64,000 nucleotides of DNA from Saccharibacillus soli (GTDB lineage Bacteria; Bacillota; Bacilli; Paenibacillales; Paenibacillaceae), in assembly GCA_002189105.1 (NCBI GenBank), contig NIOB01000006.1, forward strand, positions 620,001 to 684,000. The letters are read 5' to 3'. Position numbers and translations under genes: made by a program. Shown in pieces: positions 25,993-34,728 of this stretch. Every line of letters starts with the position of its first letter. Position 1 is the first letter of the stretch. Below the pieces are notes generated by a model, which made no database searches, was not told the origin of the DNA, and worked only from the letters and a program-made list of their open reading frames with translations.

Positions 25993-26452
25993 TCTTTTTC
26001 CGGAAAATGGAGGGTTCTTCTGGGAGGACGAAGCATCCACGCGTGAGACTGACTCGACTACGGTGAATTTCGGTCGAAGTTGGAAATTCGATCATGAACG
26101 GGGGGAATTCGTCATCTCTCCAAGTGGACGAATCGCGGAAGCAGATGCTCGGGAGGCCTGGGTGCAGTGGTGTCAAAAAGCCATCCGTACTCCACGCTAT
26201 CGCCATGTGATCTATTCGCCGGATTACGGCAGTGAGCTGGAGGAACTGCTGGGCGTGGATTACGCACATGCGGTGATTGAAAGTGAAATTGAACGTATGG
26301 CGAGTGAGGCTTTGCTGGCGGACCCTCGAACGAGTTCGGTGGATCGTTTTTCTTTTGCCTGGAGTGGAGACAGCTGCAACTTTAACTGCCAGGTTACGAG
26401 TGTGCAGGAGAATGTGGAAATGATAGAAAGTGAGGTGACAGGACTTGGCTGA
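25985..26452 (+). CDS. Baseplate wedge protein, DUF2634/gp25-like (XkdS-like)
   Basis: 155 residues. The core REAWVQWCQKAIRTPRYRHVIYSPDYGSELEELLG (about 58-92) is the DUF2634/gp25-like signature, with the lysozyme-like wedge fold but no catalytic role. It starts the sheath on the baseplate. Overlaps both neighbours by 8 bases, consistent with tight translational coupling. Confidence 0.93.
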   Translation: MANLFPENGGFFWEDEASTRETDSTTVNFGRSWKFDHERGEFVISPSGRIAEADAREAWVQWCQKAIRTPRYRHVIYSPDYGSELEELLGVDYAHAVIESEIERMASEALLADPRTSSVDRFSFAWSGDSCNFNCQVTSVQENVEMIESEVTGLG

Positions 26453-27584
26453 CTTCCCTTATTATTTGCGTGAACAGACTGAAGACGCGATCCGGCAGCG
26501 GATGCTGGATCGTCTGCCTGCTGATCTGGACAAGTCGGAAGGCTCCTTCCTCTGGGATGCGCAGGCTCCGGCGGCGTACATGTTGTCAGAGGCAGCATTG
26601 TGGGCACAGGAGCTGCTGCGGCGAGGATTCGCCAGTACAGCAGCGAGTGAGGATGCCGCTTTTCGCTCGGAAGAGTTGGATTTGAGGGTATCGGAACACG
26701 GTGTGAGTCGGCGAAGCGCGATCGCAGCAGAAGGAACCGTTACGTTTACAGGTGAGGCGGGTCGGACTGTGCCACTTGGTACGACAGTTGCGATTCCCTC
26801 GGATGTGGGTTCGGACGAACCCTCCAAAGAATACGAGACCCTGACGGCTGTAACCCTAGACAGCGCAGGACGAGGTTCTGTTTCGATCCGCGCAGTGATC
26901 CCAGGATCAGCCGGTAATGTGCCAGCGGGTAGTCTCTCACTGCTCAACGATCCGATTTCGGGCATCACAAGTGCAACCAATGAGGTCGCAATCACTGGCG
27001 GCGCTGACATCGAGAGCGACACTTCGCTGCTGGAGCGCTTCTACGCCAAAGTCCGCAACCAGGGCACAAGCGGCAATAAAGCGCAGTATATGCAGTGGGC
27101 AGGCGAGATTCCGGGTGTCGGTGCAAGCCGCGTCATCCCGCTCTGGAAAGGAGCAGGTACGGTGGGCATCTATCTGCTCGACGCTGACAAACGCGCAGCC
27201 AGTACTGCGATTGTCTCGGCTGTCCAGCAGTATATCGATCCAACGCGTGACGGTCAGGGAGAAGGCATGGCACCGGCAGGCCCGATCGTAACTGTGATGC
27301 CCGCAGAAGAAGTGCCCATCCATATCGAAGTGACGCCAACGCTTGCCAATGGAGCAACTGCGGGAGAAGTGAAACGGCAGATTGAAGAGGGCGTAACCGC
27401 TTATCTCAAACAGCTTGCTTTTCGTGATTCATTGGTACGTTACACCCGAATTGCAGCGATTCTGCTGGACATTCCGCCATTGATCGACTACACGGATCTC
27501 AAGGTCAATGGAACCAGTGAGCGGAATATCGAGGTGGACGCGCACCAGGTGGCCGTGTTGGGGACGGTGACTGTTCATGCCTGA
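26445..27584 (+). CDS. Baseplate J-like wedge protein (XkdT-like)
   Basis: 379 residues from TTG 26445, with GAGGTGA upstream. Baseplate J features: N-terminal helices with KSEGSFLWDAQAPAAYMLSE, a beta domain with GTVTFTGEAGRTVPLGTTVAI, the central SLLERFYAKVRNQGTSGNKAQY and the GVGASRVIPLWKGAGTVGIY strand pair. Equivalent to gp6/gpJ, which forms the baseplate ring. Confidence 0.95.
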   Translation: MADFPYYLREQTEDAIRQRMLDRLPADLDKSEGSFLWDAQAPAAYMLSEAALWAQELLRRGFASTAASEDAAFRSEELDLRVSEHGVSRRSAIAAEGTVTFTGEAGRTVPLGTTVAIPSDVGSDEPSKEYETLTAVTLDSAGRGSVSIRAVIPGSAGNVPAGSLSLLNDPISGITSATNEVAITGGADIESDTSLLERFYAKVRNQGTSGNKAQYMQWAGEIPGVGASRVIPLWKGAGTVGIYLLDADKRAASTAIVSAVQQYIDPTRDGQGEGMAPAGPIVTVMPAEEVPIHIEVTPTLANGATAGEVKRQIEEGVTAYLKQLAFRDSLVRYTRIAAILLDIPPLIDYTDLKVNGTSERNIEVDAHQVAVLGTVTVHA

Positions 27585-28212
27585 ATATAGACAAGAGTTG
27601 AGGACTCTTGGCGCTGCCGGAGCAAGGCTAACACCCTATGACGACGAGCTTCCTCGTTCTCCCAAAGGACAGGAGCTTTTCTCCTATCTGCCGGGTTACT
27701 ACGAAACGTCCCGAATCATGCGCTCAGATGCCGAAACCAAAGGTCAGGAAATGGATCTGCTCTATACCGCGCTCAATGAGACGCTGGATCAATTTTTTGT
27801 GCGCACGGCAACCTGGGGGTTGGAGATCTGGGAGCGTGAGTTGGACATTCCCGTTGATTCGTCCAAACCCATCGAACAGCGGCGTTCCGTCGTGGAGTCC
27901 AAGCTGCGCGGTGGTGGAATATTCACCGGTAAAATGGTGCGAAACGTGGCGGCTGCTTATGAACAGGGTGAGATCGAGGTGGATTTCCGACCGCAGGAGT
28001 GGGCGTTTACCATCACCTTCGTCGGGACACGGGGGTTGCCGCCCAATCTGGACGATCTTAAAGCAGCGATTGAAAACATCAAACCGGCGCATCTGGCGGT
28101 GGAATATGCCTTTACGTATCTACGCTGGGATGAACTTGACAGCAAGAAGCTGACTTGGGATCAATTCGATGCGCTTCAACAAACTTGGGATGAATTGGAG
28201 GTCTGGAAATAA
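27577..28212 (+). CDS. Baseplate protein, DUF2313/YmfQ type (XkdU-like)
   Basis: 211 residues. YmfQ/DUF2313 features: LFSYLPGYYETSRIMRSDAE near residue 30, DQFFVRTATWGLEIWERELDI near 68, then RRSVVESKLRGGGIFTGKMV. The C-terminus ends in two short WD repeats-like turns (TWDQFDALQQTWDELEVW). Equivalent to gpI/gp53-like attachment of the fibre to the baseplate. Stop TAA shares bases with the fibre start. Confidence 0.92.
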   Translation: MPEYRQELRTLGAAGARLTPYDDELPRSPKGQELFSYLPGYYETSRIMRSDAETKGQEMDLLYTALNETLDQFFVRTATWGLEIWERELDIPVDSSKPIEQRRSVVESKLRGGGIFTGKMVRNVAAAYEQGEIEVDFRPQEWAFTITFVGTRGLPPNLDDLKAAIENIKPAHLAVEYAFTYLRWDELDSKKLTWDQFDALQQTWDELEVWK

Positions 28213-29576
28213 TGCCGGAACAAACCACAAATCTTAAACTGCCGATTCCGTTGGGAAATGAAAATGTGAATCGGCAGTTTTTTGTCGATCTGATTCAGGC
28301 TATCGACAGCGGTGCGGTATCACAAGAGAAGTTGACCGAACAGGTGAAGCAAATCACCGAAGGGAAACAAAATGTTCTGCGTTTGGCAGATAACTATCTG
28401 GCGGCCTCGGTTCTCGTCAATGCGGCTGCCGATGCACAAGGACGGACTTATCCGGATGGAATGAGTCTGTTCAAGGTGACTAGCGCTGTAGGCGGCTGGC
28501 CAACATCCAGTGGATATGTGTTGACCATGCGAGCTGGCGACAGCGGACAGCAGATGTTCTATGAGACTTATGCGGGAACCGTGCAGAGCGACAAGACCGC
28601 TCGGCAGTGGACGCGCAGTAAGCGGGATGGGAATGGGTTCTGGCAGGAGTGGGCGAGGGGGTTGACGGAGAATGATCTGCTTGATTATGTCAGACAGCCC
28701 GGATATGCTGCTACCTCGGGTACAGGAGCCGCATACACGATGGCTCTTAATCCACAGCCAACAGCTCTAGTAGATGGATTGTCGATTACGATCGTACCCC
28801 ATACTGTAAATACAGTAGCTGACCCAACACTCAAGATTGGAAATTTGGCTCCGCTGCCGATTCGGCGACAAACTGGAGCAACGTTTGCAGTCGGCACGAT
28901 CAAGGCAGGAGCGCCGCTAGCACTCGTCAAGGTGGGCAGCTATTTTTTAGCACGTAGCGCCCCAGCCATCGGCACGGCAACGGCGGCGCAAGTTTTAGCG
29001 GGCAAAACATTTCAATCAGAAGCGGCACCGGATGGAGCGGCTGGGACAATTCCGACTTTAAGCGGAGTAAGATCAGCGACTGGCACTGCGAAATGGGGGA
29101 ACGGTGACCTCGCAGTCTATATGGAGCAAAACGCATATTTCTCGGGAACCGAAATGCGGGTTTCGGTTGCGCAGCTTCAAGCGGCTGATGGTGATCTTTG
29201 GGCGCCTAACATCAAGTCTGGCATAGAGATTTTCGGGATTGTAGGTAACATGCCGATTATTAATCAATTTACACAAACCGTGAATTATACCGGATATGGA
29301 GTTAAGGTACCCGTCAATTTTGGATTCGTCCCTAAGATCATTACAGTTTCCGATGACACAGCGCCCAATAGTGAGCCAAGAATGGCGAGTATGGTTCTAC
29401 GACCTAATGGAACCTATGCGAAAAATGAATGGTTTGTAAGGACTAACAATATGCCGTCAAATGTGTACCAATTCTTGAACAATGCTGGCGAATTTGCGGA
29501 AGTGACGGCAGCACAAATGCAAATTCATTTTATTAACTCAAACGTAGCCTCAACAACAATTCGCGCTTATGGATAA
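28212..29576 (+). CDS. Tail fibre / receptor-binding protein
   Basis: 454 residues. The N-terminus (LPIPLGNENVNRQFFVDLIQAID, split over residues 9-31) is the baseplate-attachment part seen in fibres of this class; a middle part (about 60-150) has pyocin-knob-like GWPTSSGYVLTMRAGDSGQQ, and the C-terminal 110 residues are Asn/Thr-rich and likely bind the receptor. The base composition falls within the gene: about 40% GC over 29281-29340 against 55% over 28021-28080 in the gene before. This suggests exchange of the binding end. Confidence 0.88.
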   Translation: MPEQTTNLKLPIPLGNENVNRQFFVDLIQAIDSGAVSQEKLTEQVKQITEGKQNVLRLADNYLAASVLVNAAADAQGRTYPDGMSLFKVTSAVGGWPTSSGYVLTMRAGDSGQQMFYETYAGTVQSDKTARQWTRSKRDGNGFWQEWARGLTENDLLDYVRQPGYAATSGTGAAYTMALNPQPTALVDGLSITIVPHTVNTVADPTLKIGNLAPLPIRRQTGATFAVGTIKAGAPLALVKVGSYFLARSAPAIGTATAAQVLAGKTFQSEAAPDGAAGTIPTLSGVRSATGTAKWGNGDLAVYMEQNAYFSGTEMRVSVAQLQAADGDLWAPNIKSGIEIFGIVGNMPIINQFTQTVNYTGYGVKVPVNFGFVPKIITVSDDTAPNSEPRMASMVLRPNGTYAKNEWFVRTNNMPSNVYQFLNNAGEFAEVTAAQMQIHFINSNVASTTIRAYG

Positions 29577-29591
29577 GAAAGGAGATGCTAT

Positions 29592-29993
29592 ATGTTTAGG
29601 TATGGGCGTCGAGTTTATTTCAATACAACAGGAAAGATAATTGCACAAATGGGTGAAGTCGAAACGAACGTTGAAAACTATTATGAAGATAATGATCCAC
29701 GAGAATGGCATCCAGATCTAGCAGGAGAAGAAGGGGTTGAAATGCAGCAGTTTGAATGGGGCGAGCATGCTTTAGAATTCTCAACCCGCAAACTTGCACG
29801 GATGGATACAAGGACACGTCAGCCGGTATTTGAAAAATGGTCAGAATCTGAAGTGGATGCACTCCCTGTGATGCAGAAAACTCCGCTTGAGCGAGAAGTT
29901 GAGCGCTTGCATGCTGCCGATCTACACAACAAAGAAATGATTAACGGCCTAGGTGAAATGCTCATAACGTTGACAAATGATAGTCAGGCTTAG
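29592..29993 (+). CDS. Unknown protein downstream of the fibre gene
   Basis: 133 residues, acidic, starting MFRYGRRVYFNTTGKIIAQM. A mid-region rich in Glu/Trp/Asp is followed by a C-terminal helix (LEREVERLHAADLHNKEMIN and on). AGAAAGGAGATG gives the SD. AT-rich like the fibre end (about 37% GC over 29581-29640), so probably acquired with it. Position suggests a fibre accessory or chaperone protein, comparable to XkdW; no sequence motif proves it. Confidence 0.6.
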   Translation: MFRYGRRVYFNTTGKIIAQMGEVETNVENYYEDNDPREWHPDLAGEEGVEMQQFEWGEHALEFSTRKLARMDTRTRQPVFEKWSESEVDALPVMQKTPLEREVERLHAADLHNKEMINGLGEMLITLTNDSQA

Positions 29994-30062
29994 TTAGATG
30001 CATGTAGTAGAGTGGAATTCTGTTTAGGGGTCTAGTTCATTACGAAGAGAGGTGAGAAATGT

Positions 30063-30200
30063 ATGCCTGAGAAGTTAAGAAACATGCTTGCCGAAAACGC
30101 CATGATTTTGATTGTAGCAGGTCGTTTGAATCTCGGAGACGTATCTCCGCACCTTCGATCTCTCGTTGAGGAGATGCTGACTAAACAAACTTCAAACTAA
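30063..30200 (+). CDS. CD1375/XkdX-like small phage protein
   Basis: 45 residues: MPEKLRNMLAENAMILIVAG and on to a VSPHLRSLVEEML helix. The pattern (hydrophobic helix, GR, VxxxLRxxVxxML) is like the small proteins found after fibre genes in Firmicutes tail modules, including the CD1375 family. GAGAGGTGA supplies the SD. Function unknown. Confidence 0.55.
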   Translation: MPEKLRNMLAENAMILIVAGRLNLGDVSPHLRSLVEEMLTKQTSN

Positions 30201-30260
30201 ACCGCCCCAACCCGGGAGCGGTTATTTTTATGCCCCCAGAGCCAACCTGGGGGCAATTAT
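30201..30260 (+). terminator. Tandem hairpins before the lysis genes
   Basis: First ACCGC...GCGGT (30201-30222) followed by TATTTTTA, then a perfect 9-bp stem TGCCCCCAG (30231-30239) / CTGGGGGCA (30247-30255) with a 7-base loop. The first is a plausible partial terminator separating structural and lysis genes. Confidence 0.65.
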
Positions 30261-30281
30261 ACGGGAACGGGAGATACGTGC

Positions 30282-30797
30282 ATGGGGAATTTGGGAAATA
30301 TGGGGGAACCATTATTTAAGGGGGCGGCTGCGGCTGTCGGTGGCGCGGTTGGCTACCTGTTTGGAGGACTGCCTATGCTTATCTATTTACTTCTGATCCT
30401 CGTAGCCGTGGACTGGGTGACGGGCTGGGCCGCTGCGTGGATGCGCGGTGAACTAAAAAGCCGAATCGGGTTCAACGGCATTATTCGCAAGGTAGCGATC
30501 TTCGCGGTAGTGGCGATCGGTCATCTGATCGACGGCGTGCTTGGAGATCTGCATATGTTTCGGGATGCCGTGATTTTCTTCTACCTCGCCAACGAGCTGC
30601 TGTCCGTCATCGAGAACCTCGGGAAGATGGGGGTGCCCATGCCGCCGATCATTCGGGATGCGGTACACATTTTTGAGTCCAAGACGAAAGTGGAAGAGAA
30701 TCCACAATTGATCCCTGAGGCGCAGCCTGAAGGGGTCAAGCAGGAAAAGGCGGCTGAGGAAGCTGCAGCGGACTCAGACGGTAACAAGACCGCTTGA
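30282..30797 (+). CDS. Phage holin (TcdE/Holin_4_1-like)
   Basis: 171 residues. Three hydrophobic segments at about 15-30, 31-52 and 68-110, with the family block VAVDWVTGWAAAWMRGELKS followed by GFNGIIRKVAIFAVVAIGHLID. The C-terminal 40 residues are charged and cytoplasmic. It should form membrane holes that release the amidase and the particles. It is followed 24 bases later by the amidase, as in typical lysis cassettes. Confidence 0.93.
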   Translation: MGNLGNMGEPLFKGAAAAVGGAVGYLFGGLPMLIYLLLILVAVDWVTGWAAAWMRGELKSRIGFNGIIRKVAIFAVVAIGHLIDGVLGDLHMFRDAVIFFYLANELLSVIENLGKMGVPMPPIIRDAVHIFESKTKVEENPQLIPEAQPEGVKQEKAAEEAAADSDGNKTA

Positions 30798-30821
30798 CCC
30801 GCAGTAAAAGGAGGGAATTCA

Positions 30822-31877
30822 TTGAATCTGACTGCCTATACCATTGAGCGCCGCTACATCTCCAAGCGCTCCAATACACGGCCCGGCCTTCGGTTAACTA
30901 CCGGAGTGCCGGCTTTTTTTGTCGCTCATGATACCGGGAATCCCGGTGCAGGTGTGGAGAGTCATTATCGCTACTTCAACACCCTTCAGGATCGTTCGGC
31001 TTCCGCCCATACCTTTATCGATGACAAGCAAATCCTGGAGATCATTCCGACAGGCACGTCCTCCGACCCGGCGGAAAAATCCTGGCATGTGATTTACAAC
31101 GTGACCACCGACAATGAACGTTTTGGTTATAACGCCAATGACGCTGCGCTGGGCGTGGAGCTTTGTTACGGAGGGTCTATCGATTTTGCGGAAGCGTATC
31201 GACGTTTTGTCTGGTATTTGGCGTTTTGCTGCCACAAATGGAGCAGGGAACCCAGGCTGTTTATTCCATCCCACAAGCAGCTCGACCCGGCGCGGAAGAT
31301 CGACTGCGACCATGCGCTCAAGAGCGGCGGCAGGACGCTGAAAGATCTAATCGCGGACGTCACCGCAGAGCTGGGCAATTCTGTTTCGGTATCTCCTACC
31401 CAGGCAGGGGCTTCCGCTCAACAGGCTTCTCCGCCAGCGGCGTCTCCATCGCCTACCCGACCTTCCGCTCCGCCTGATGCGGCAGCCACGCCCACTGGTT
31501 CTCAGCCATCTTCAGCGGCGAAGCCGGACTTTGTTCCGCTGCCCGCCGAGCTGGCACTGGCACTTGTCGAAGATTACGTGCGCCCTGCCTGGGCTGCTGC
31601 GCGTGCGGCCAACCAAGAAGTGGAAGCGGAGCATTTTCACCGGCTGGCCGTCAATCTGCGCTCTGCGGCGGGGATCGACGAAGCAAGGCGGTCGCTGCCA
31701 GCCGCAGTTCAGCTGCACAAGTCCAACGCTCAAGAACTGATCTTCCGCTGGCTGTCTCCTGCCTGGTATCGTGCTAAAGCGATCGGTGATATTCAGGGAG
31801 CCGACCTGGCGCATGAGCGGGCTAATCGTCTGCGTTTGGCATCGGGTCTGCTCCCATCCTCTACTCGGATGACCTGA
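30822..31877 (+). CDS. N-acetylmuramoyl-L-alanine amidase (endolysin)
   Basis: 351 residues from a TTG at 30822; GGAGG lies 5 bases upstream. Residues about 1-180 form an Amidase_2 domain: zinc ligand His in FFVAHDTGNPGAGVESHYRYF, ASAHTFIDD (second part of the site), and the late HKQLDPARKIDCDHAL block. A Pro/Ser/Ala linker (about 190-235) connects to a C-terminal helical domain (about 236-351) that probably binds the wall. Acts on peptidoglycan with the holin. End of the tail operon, followed by a strong terminator. Confidence 0.93.
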   Translation: MNLTAYTIERRYISKRSNTRPGLRLTTGVPAFFVAHDTGNPGAGVESHYRYFNTLQDRSASAHTFIDDKQILEIIPTGTSSDPAEKSWHVIYNVTTDNERFGYNANDAALGVELCYGGSIDFAEAYRRFVWYLAFCCHKWSREPRLFIPSHKQLDPARKIDCDHALKSGGRTLKDLIADVTAELGNSVSVSPTQAGASAQQASPPAASPSPTRPSAPPDAAATPTGSQPSSAAKPDFVPLPAELALALVEDYVRPAWAAARAANQEVEAEHFHRLAVNLRSAAGIDEARRSLPAAVQLHKSNAQELIFRWLSPAWYRAKAIGDIQGADLAHERANRLRLASGLLPSSTRMT

Positions 31878-31883
31878 GCCGCA

Positions 31884-31927
31884 GCCTCGCCTAACTTCCA
31901 TACGGGGAAGTCGGGCGAGGCTTTTTT
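31884..31927 (+). terminator. Terminator of the tail/lysis operon
   Basis: GCCTCGCC (31884-31891) pairs with GGCGAGGC (31914-31921), followed by TTTTTT; the loop has a further CTTCC/GGAAG pairing. Confidence 0.92.
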
Positions 31928-32065
31928 GTCGTGTTCACTGTTTCTTGACAGGCCGCGCTTTTTACGGCAACTTTGATCTGCCTCCGATTCTTTTTCCACA
32001 CCCGCACAGCCGTTCCCCGGATTGTCTATCGTTCTCTGTTATAATGAAAAGCGGACACCCGACTC

Positions 32066-32094
32066 TTGGACACGGCAGGGAAAACGGGTATAAT
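32066..32094 (+). promoter_or_regulatory. Sigma-A type promoter of the dGTPase gene
   Basis: TTGGAC (32066-32071), 17-base spacer, TATAAT (32089-32094), about 46 bases before the ATG at 32140. A second TATAAT at 32040-32045 with an extended TGT just before it could be an additional start. Confidence 0.75.
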
Positions 32095-32139
32095 CGACTC
32101 CAACTGATTCATCTGATAGAGAGGACGGCTGGGACCGAC

Positions 32140-33546
32140 ATGAGTTTGACGGATAAAAGAGAACATCGGCAGTATGCCGAGGACAAACACGAAGCTTCGC
32201 GGTCCGCGTTTGAACGCGACTATTCAAGATTGATTCACTCCCCAACCTTCCGCCGCCTACAGGGTAAGTCACAGGTGTTTGGCGCTGGGACGGGTGATTA
32301 TTATCGTACGCGGCTGACCCACTCGCTGGAAGTTGCGCAGATTGCACGGCAGGCGGCGAAAAATCTCGTTTTCCAATATCCCGAGATCACGCTGGAACGC
32401 GCCGATCATCCGGGGCTGGTGCTGAACCCGGAGGTCGTCGAATGTGCGTCGATCGCCCACGACTTTGGCCATCCGCCATTTGGGCATAAGGGCGAAGAGG
32501 TATTGGCGGATATTCTGGAGAAGCTGATTGAAGAACGCACGCGCAAGGCGCTTCGCGGCAAGAAGGAGACGGCCGAGCAGAAACGCGAGAAGCGCAGCGA
32601 GATGCGCTACCGCTATGAACATTTCGAGGGCAACGCCCATAATTTTCGGTTAATGATGTTTCTGGAGAAGCGAGAGAATCTCGACGGACTGAATCTGTCG
32701 GATGCGGTGCTGCTGGGCATCAACAAGTACCCCTTCTCCGGGCTTGAAAATAAAAAAGGCATGTATCGCAACGAATGGAACTACATCTCGGAGATCCGCA
32801 AGGAATGGCGGATTCCCGAACGCAAGACGACACTGGAAGCGCAGCTCATGGATCTGTGTGACGACATCGCCTATTCCGCACATGACCTGGAGGACGGGAT
32901 CAAGGCGGGCAAGATCGAGGTCCATGAACATTTCATGCACGACGAAGGCACGCACCGATTGATTCTGGAGAAAATTCAGACGTTGGAAGACCGGGTTTGG
33001 CAGGGTGTGGATCGGGAGTCGATCAGCATGAAAGTCAGCGAAGTGCTGGATGATTATTTGCGAGTCTGGAACATGAAATGGCCGGTTTGTGACCGTGATT
33101 TCTCGCGGACACGCCGTGAGGTGAAGGCGTATTGGGTCAACCATTTTGTGAGCAGTCTGGGTGTGATTGACGATGGCAGTTGGAAAAAGGTCACGTTCGT
33201 CAAGGACGGCGTGGAAAACGACGACATGCTGCGAACCGTAAGCGTGCTGAAAAGTTTCGCCTGGGTGACCATGATTCGGGATCTTCGTGTCCAGCGTCTG
33301 CAAAAACGCAGCGAATGGATCATTCGGCGGCTGTGGGACGCGTTTGTTGATCCCAAGACGGCCATTTCGATTATTCCAGGAGACTGGATTCACCGCTTTG
33401 AGCGCGATCAGCGGCAGGAAACACCCGTCTGGACATGGGAACGCATGGTGATTGACTATATCGCAGGCATGACGGATATGTATGCGGAAAAAATCTACAA
33501 CGAGCTGTACGGCCTGAAGGTTGGCTCCATCTACGACATTGATTGA
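32140..33546 (+). CDS. dGTP triphosphohydrolase-like HD-domain protein
   Basis: 468 residues from ATG 32140; the longer reading from 31945 runs through the promoter and is rejected. HD-domain ligands: His61 in RLTHSLEVAQ, His107-Asp108 in SIAHDFGHPPFGHKGEE, and a later Asp in YSAHDLEDG. The signature RRLQGKSQVF near residue 39 is typical of dNTPases, which cut dGTP or other dNTPs to the nucleoside and triphosphate. It controls dNTP pools or acts in defence. Placed just outside the phage element with its own promoter, so probably not part of it. Confidence 0.93.
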   Translation: MSLTDKREHRQYAEDKHEASRSAFERDYSRLIHSPTFRRLQGKSQVFGAGTGDYYRTRLTHSLEVAQIARQAAKNLVFQYPEITLERADHPGLVLNPEVVECASIAHDFGHPPFGHKGEEVLADILEKLIEERTRKALRGKKETAEQKREKRSEMRYRYEHFEGNAHNFRLMMFLEKRENLDGLNLSDAVLLGINKYPFSGLENKKGMYRNEWNYISEIRKEWRIPERKTTLEAQLMDLCDDIAYSAHDLEDGIKAGKIEVHEHFMHDEGTHRLILEKIQTLEDRVWQGVDRESISMKVSEVLDDYLRVWNMKWPVCDRDFSRTRREVKAYWVNHFVSSLGVIDDGSWKKVTFVKDGVENDDMLRTVSVLKSFAWVTMIRDLRVQRLQKRSEWIIRRLWDAFVDPKTAISIIPGDWIHRFERDQRQETPVWTWERMVIDYIAGMTDMYAEKIYNELYGLKVGSIYDID

Positions 33547-33653
33547 CCGAATGGCTGTAGGCTGACATCGAATGGATTGGAGATTCCAGCGATAAGGGAT
33601 GTTCGATCGGGCGGACCGGAGCCATCCGGACGTCAAGGAAGGGGTAAGGCATC

Positions 33654-34607
33654 ATGAGTAAACTGACATTGGGAATCCTGGATATGTCGCCAAGGCTGGA
33701 TGACGCTTCGGATGAAGAAGCGCTGATCCAATCTGCGAAACTGGCAGCCCATGCAGAAGAATGGGGTTACGGACGTTATTGGCTGTCTGAACACCACGGC
33801 ATGGACAGTCTGGCCTGTACCGCGCCGGAAGTGATGCTGGCGCATATCGGAGCGCGTACGAGCCGTATCCGGATCGGTGCAGGCGCTGTGCTGCTTCCGC
33901 ATTACAGTCCGCTCAAAGTCGCGGAGTGCTTCAACCTGCTGGCGACCCTGTATCCAGGTCGAATTGACCTGGGGATTGGCCGGGCGCCAGGTGGCGATGC
34001 GCATACGACGATGGCGCTGAGTGGAAATTTCCTCGCGCATGTAGGCGAGATGCCGGAGAAAGTGCAGCAGCTCTGCCAACTGATGAGAGGCGCTTATCGC
34101 TATGACGGTGAGCCGGTACGTGCCCGGCCAACACCGGCGCAGCCGCCCGAGCTGTGGATGCTCGGCACCAACACCAAGAGCGCAGACATGGCGGCATCCT
34201 GCGGAGCCTATTATGCGTTTGGGCAGTTCATGAGCACAAGCGATGGGCCCGAGATCGTGCAGGCTTACCGCGACGCTTATCAAGCTTCCGAAGCGGGAGA
34301 AAAAGCGAAGGTGATGGTAGCTGTGCATGTGATCTGCGCAGCCACCGATAGCGAGGCGCTCACACTAGCCGACCGATTCCGGGCACAGTTCCCGGAATCG
34401 CCTGTGGGTCGTTCGGAGCTGAAAGGCAATGACGACCGGATGGCCCTGATCGTCGGTGACGTTCAGCGCGTGCGAGAACGGCTGCTGGAGCTTCAGCGGA
34501 TGTATGAAGCCGATGAGATTATGGTGGTCTGCCCGGCGATCGGCTACGAAGAACGTCTGGAGTCTTACCGATTGACGGCGGAAGCGGCAGGTTTGTTTGG
34601 CGCCTAG
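33654..34607 (+). CDS. LLM-class flavin-dependent oxidoreductase (MsnO8-like)
   Basis: 317 residues, luciferase-like TIM barrel. Family blocks: GYGRYWLSEHHGMDSLACTA (about 38-57), RIRIGAGAVLLPHYSP (about 73-88) and RIDLGIGRAPGGD (about 104-116). It should use reduced FMN and oxygen to oxidise an unknown organic substrate. Followed by a terminator shared with the convergent MocR gene. Confidence 0.93.
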   Translation: MSKLTLGILDMSPRLDDASDEEALIQSAKLAAHAEEWGYGRYWLSEHHGMDSLACTAPEVMLAHIGARTSRIRIGAGAVLLPHYSPLKVAECFNLLATLYPGRIDLGIGRAPGGDAHTTMALSGNFLAHVGEMPEKVQQLCQLMRGAYRYDGEPVRARPTPAQPPELWMLGTNTKSADMAASCGAYYAFGQFMSTSDGPEIVQAYRDAYQASEAGEKAKVMVAVHVICAATDSEALTLADRFRAQFPESPVGRSELKGNDDRMALIVGDVQRVRERLLELQRMYEADEIMVVCPAIGYEERLESYRLTAEAAGLFGA

Positions 34608-34620
34608 CCGCAGCTGGACG

Positions 34621-34668
34621 AAGGCTCAGGATTGGCGAAGCATAACTCGCCAATCCTGAGCCTTTTTT
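34621..34668. terminator. Bidirectional terminator
   Basis: An 18-bp perfect stem (34621-34638 with 34647-34664) and an 8-base loop, T-run on the plus strand and AA at the other end; it serves the two converging genes. Confidence 0.92.
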
Positions 34669-34728
34669 GGCTTGTATCGGCCTCACATGTGCATCTTATG
34701 TGTATCCTGCGAGAAGCCCATTCTCCAT

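Noticed and set aside
32022-32045. TTGTCT...TATAAT as the dGTPase promoter
   Set aside because: Spacer is only 12 bases; the TTGGAC/TATAAT pair at 32066-32094 has a 17-base spacer. The TATAAT may still work as an extended -10.
31945-32139. N-terminal extension of the dGTPase
   Set aside because: The extra 65 residues run through the promoter region and do not resemble the family.
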